6,822 nucleotides of DNA from an uncultured Acetobacter sp. (GTDB taxonomy: Bacteria; Pseudomonadota; Alphaproteobacteria; Acetobacterales; Acetobacteraceae): positions 1-6,822 of the forward strand of contig CALCDN010000040.1 in assembly GCA_937900755.1 (NCBI GenBank), written 5' to 3'. The notes under the pieces were generated by a model that was not told the DNA's origin, made no database searches, and saw only the letters and a program-made list of their open reading frames with translations. This document shows, piece by piece, positions 5,011-6,822 of this stretch (position 1 is the stretch's first letter; each line of letters opens with the position of its first letter). The position numbers were made by a program, and so were the translations under genes.

Positions 5011-5788
5011 CAAAAACAGCAAACGCTGCCATATTCTGGCAGTGGCAAACCAGAAAGGTGGGGTGGGTAAAACAACCACGGCCATTAATCTGGCAGCAGC
5101 TCTGGCAGCCGATGGCGCTCGTGTTGTGCTTCTGGACCTGGACCCGCAGGGTAATGCCTCCACGGGTGTTGGTGTCAATTACGATGCCAGAAAAGGTGGG
5201 GCGTATGCCCTGCTCATGCAGGAAAAATCAGCCCTGGACCTTTTGCAGCCGACCGAGATTGAAAACCTGTCGGTTATTACCGCCAATACGGAACTGGTAG
5301 GGGCCGAGATTGAACTGGTTGAAACGCCAGGGCGTGAACACAGGCTACGTGAAGCGCTGGAACCTTTGGCACAGCAGGCCGACTATATTATTATCGACTG
5401 CCCCCCCAGCCTTGGCCTGCTGACCCTGAACGCCCTTGTGGCGGCCAATGGTGTGCTGGCCCCGTTGCAGTGCGAGTTTTTTGCGCTTGAAGGGCTGGGC
5501 CATCTGGTCAAGACCATTGGCCATGTAACCAAGAACATGAACCCCACCCTCAAGATCGCGGGGATTGTGCTGACCATGTATGACAAACGCAACAATCTGT
5601 CCGAACTGGTTGCCGCTGATGCACGCAGCTTTTTTGGTGATGATGTGCTTGAGAGCATTATTCCCCGCAATATTCGTATTTCCGAGGCGCAAAGCCACGG
5701 CCTGCCAGTCATGACGTATGACCCCCGTGCAACCGGGGCCACGGCCTACCAGGCGCTTGCCGCCGAAATCATGAGGAGAACGGCATGA
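4997..5788 (+). CDS. parA: Chromosome-partitioning ATPase ParA (Soj)
   Basis: This is a deviant Walker ATPase that binds DNA non-specifically as an ATP dimer. ParB-parS complexes stimulate its ATPase and are moved along the nucleoid gradient. It is 263 residues, the small chromosomal (type Ib) form with no N-terminal HTH. The deviant Walker A is KGGVGKTT (20-27) with signature Lys20 and P-loop Lys25. VVLLDLDPQGN (43-53) is the A' region, and IIIDCPPSLG (131-140) is Walker B with Asp134. There is no MinD-like C-terminal amphipathic tail. The start is GTG at 4997, inside the end of rsmG, with GGAAGTGAG at 4977-4985 upstream. No later start can precede the Walker motif. The gene runs into parB by an ATGA overlap, so the two are translationally coupled. 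Confidence 0.97.
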   Translation: MQKANKNSKRCHILAVANQKGGVGKTTTAINLAAALAADGARVVLLDLDPQGNASTGVGVNYDARKGGAYALLMQEKSALDLLQPTEIENLSVITANTELVGAEIELVETPGREHRLREALEPLAQQADYIIIDCPPSLGLLTLNALVAANGVLAPLQCEFFALEGLGHLVKTIGHVTKNMNPTLKIAGIVLTMYDKRNNLSELVAADARSFFGDDVLESIIPRNIRISEAQSHGLPVMTYDPRATGATAYQALAAEIMRRTA

Positions 5789-6696
5789 GCGCGCCACCAC
5801 GGAGCAAAACCGTCCCACGCCCCCGGCTGGGGCGTGGGCTTGCCGCGTTACTGGGGGAACCGACCGGGGTATCTTCCAGTGAAAAGGGACGTGAGGCGGA
5901 ACAGAAAAGTGGTGCTGTAAGCGTTCTTCCCGTCGAGGCTCTCGTGCCCGCGCCGTTCCAGCCAAGGCAGGATATGGCGCCTGAAGCTTTGGAGGAACTG
6001 GCTGCATCCATTCGTGAACGTGGGATATTGCAGCCCATTCTTGTGCGCCCGGACCCGAATAAAAAAGGCCAGTATCAGATTGTCGCGGGCGAGCGGCGTT
6101 GGCGCGCGGCCCAGCTTGCCCAGTGCCATGAAGTGCCAGTGCATGTGCGTGACCTGAGCGAGGCGGACGCCATGGCGGCGGCCCTGGTTGAAAACCTCCA
6201 GCGCGCGGACCTGAACCCGGTGGAAGAAGCGGAAGGCTTCAACCGCCTGATAGATGATTACAACCTGACGCAGGAAGACCTGGCCAAGGCCATTGGTAAA
6301 TCCCGCCCCCATGTTGCCAACACGCTGCGTTTGCTCAAACTGCCAGATGCCGTGCGGGCGGAGCTGAAAAAAGGTGTGTTGTCCGCAGGCCATGCCAGGG
6401 CATTGCTGCCACACCCGAACCCCGTGGCGGCCGCAGCGGAGGTTATTGCCAGAGGTTTGTCCGTACGCCAGACGGAAGCCCTGGTACAAAAAGCACTGGA
6501 ACAGCAGAACCAAAAGCCCAGGAGAGAAGAAGAAAAACCCAAAAACCCGGAAATTGCCGCCCTTGAGCACGATCTGGCAAACCGGTTGGGCCTGAAGGTT
6601 GCGGTCAAATTTGATGGTCGCAAAGGGGGGTCTCTGAAAATCCATTACAAGAGTCTGGATCAGCTGGATACAGTTCTTGCTTTGTTAAAATCCTGA
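5785..6696 (+). CDS. parB: Chromosome-partitioning protein ParB (Spo0J), CTP-dependent parS-binding clamp
   Basis: ParB binds parS, loads there as a CTP-bound clamp, spreads along DNA and stimulates ParA. It is 303 residues. The N-terminal RLGRGLAALLGE (14-25) is the conserved ParA-activating motif, followed by a variable charged linker (26-43). The CTPase/ParB_N domain (about 44-145) has QPILVRP (83-89), the GERRWRA motif (102-108) and ENLQRADLNPVEEA (136-149), the regions that contact CTP. A helix-turn-helix for parS lies in LTQEDLAKAIGKSRPHVANTLRLL (161-184). A basic/acidic linker (240-253) leads to the C-terminal dimerisation domain (254-303). The start is ATG 5785 with AGGAG at 5774-5778. 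Two matching parS sites lie in the same operon. No gene follows before the tRNA. Confidence 0.97.
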   Translation: MSAPPRSKTVPRPRLGRGLAALLGEPTGVSSSEKGREAEQKSGAVSVLPVEALVPAPFQPRQDMAPEALEELAASIRERGILQPILVRPDPNKKGQYQIVAGERRWRAAQLAQCHEVPVHVRDLSEADAMAAALVENLQRADLNPVEEAEGFNRLIDDYNLTQEDLAKAIGKSRPHVANTLRLLKLPDAVRAELKKGVLSAGHARALLPHPNPVAAAAEVIARGLSVRQTEALVQKALEQQNQKPRREEEKPKNPEIAALEHDLANRLGLKVAVKFDGRKGGSLKIHYKSLDQLDTVLALLKS

Positions 6697-6705
6697 ATTT
6701 TCAGG
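6692..6705 (+). terminator. Short hairpin over the parB stop codon
   Basis: CCTGA (6692-6696, including the TGA stop) pairs with TCAGG (6701-6705), with an ATTT loop. A moderately T-rich stretch, CTTGTGCTTGTT, follows. The stem is short and there is no clean T-run, so termination here is only possible. Confidence 0.3.
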
Positions 6706-6706
6706 C

Positions 6707-6735
6707 TTGTGCTTGTTAAAAAGGGGTGGTAAAAG
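6707..6735 (+). promoter_or_regulatory. Candidate promoter for tRNA-Lys
   Basis: TTGTGC (6707-6712) and TAAAAG (6730-6735) are spaced by 17 bp and match three and four of six consensus bases. Transcription would begin about 20 bp before the tRNA. It overlaps the GGGGT/ACCCC hairpin. This is the best spaced candidate in the spacer but it is weak. Confidence 0.25.
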
Positions 6736-6741
6736 ACCCCC
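6719..6741 (-). terminator. Candidate intrinsic terminator on the minus strand
   Basis: Read on the minus strand, GGGGT (6740-6736) pairs with ACCCC (6727-6723) across CTTTTACC and is directly followed by TTTTT. That is the order expected of a small intrinsic terminator stopping antisense transcription from entering parB. A slightly longer bulged pairing with a CTTTT loop is also possible. The stem is short. Confidence 0.3.
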
Positions 6742-6763
6742 ACTTCAGCCCAATAGGCTGTAA

Positions 6764-6822
<59 letters not shown>

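Noticed and set aside
5344..5352. Possible third parS half-site (TACGTGAAG) in parA
   Set aside because: It shares only the ACGTGAA core, and the other half does not match the palindrome. ParB sites need most of the 16 bp.
5345..6007. 220-codon minus-strand open frame opposite parA/parB
   Set aside because: It is antisense to two well-supported genes and has no recognisable motif.
5848..6645. 265-codon minus-strand open frame opposite parB
   Set aside because: It is a full antisense shadow of parB with low-complexity Phe/Gln-rich sequence and no domain.
1196..6696. A novel defence, mobile or regulatory system in the main operon
   Set aside because: All five genes match well-known families at normal length with intact motifs. 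The order is a standard conserved cluster; no CRISPR array, integrase or phage gene was seen.
6682..6721. Direct repeat TTGTTAAAA at 6682-6690 and 6713-6721
   Set aside because: It is nine AT-rich bases at the end of parB and just after it. It looks like chance; it is not an attachment site, since no integrase or tRNA-end duplication is visible here.

Overview
The window is one end of a bacterial contig carrying a conserved, probably origin-proximal gene cluster. The first 48 bases are not genomic. They are an Illumina Nextera read-2 transposase adapter preceded by what looks like an i7 index and the tail of the P7 primer. Genomic sequence starts at about base 49. The gene order mnmE-mnmG-rsmG-parA-parB, the high GC content, the two parS sites inside coding sequence and the RsmG N-terminus containing VSRET all point to an alphaproteobacterium. 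I lean towards the Rhodospirillales/Acetobacteraceae (acetic acid bacteria), but that finer placement is inference from general gene-order knowledge and no search was possible.

Layout. Bases 50-502 (+) encode the C-terminal part of a Gly/Tyr/Trp/Pro-rich low-complexity protein whose true start is lost at the adapter junction. Convergent to it, 556-1020 (-) is a methylated-DNA cysteine methyltransferase (ogt). A 175-bp divergent intergenic region (1021-1195) separates ogt from a plus-strand run that fills the rest of the window: mnmE (1196-2518, TTG or GTG start), mnmG (2538-4424), rsmG (4408-5010), parA (4997-5788, GTG start) and parB (5785-6696). The last three genes each overlap their upstream neighbour, by 17, 14 and 4 bp. 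After parB a short spacer with small hairpins leads to a tRNA-Lys(CTT) gene that runs off the window end.

How it works together. MnmE and MnmG form the complex that installs the (carboxymethyl)aminomethyl group on wobble U34 of tRNAs. RsmG makes m7G527 in 16S rRNA. ParA and ParB, with the two perfect 16-bp parS palindromes at 2079-2094 (inside mnmE) and 4434-4449 (inside rsmG), form a complete chromosome-partitioning locus: ATPase, CTP-dependent clamp and centromere. The centromere DNA is read as protein in two different frames, as LFHVKQ in MnmE and as LVSRET in RsmG.

I see no previously undescribed system here. The most useful observations are the adapter contamination, which creates spurious protein N-termini, the parS sites written into two essential-type genes, an unusual Gln at the arginine-finger position of the DNA methyltransferase, and a strong hairpin inside mnmG.
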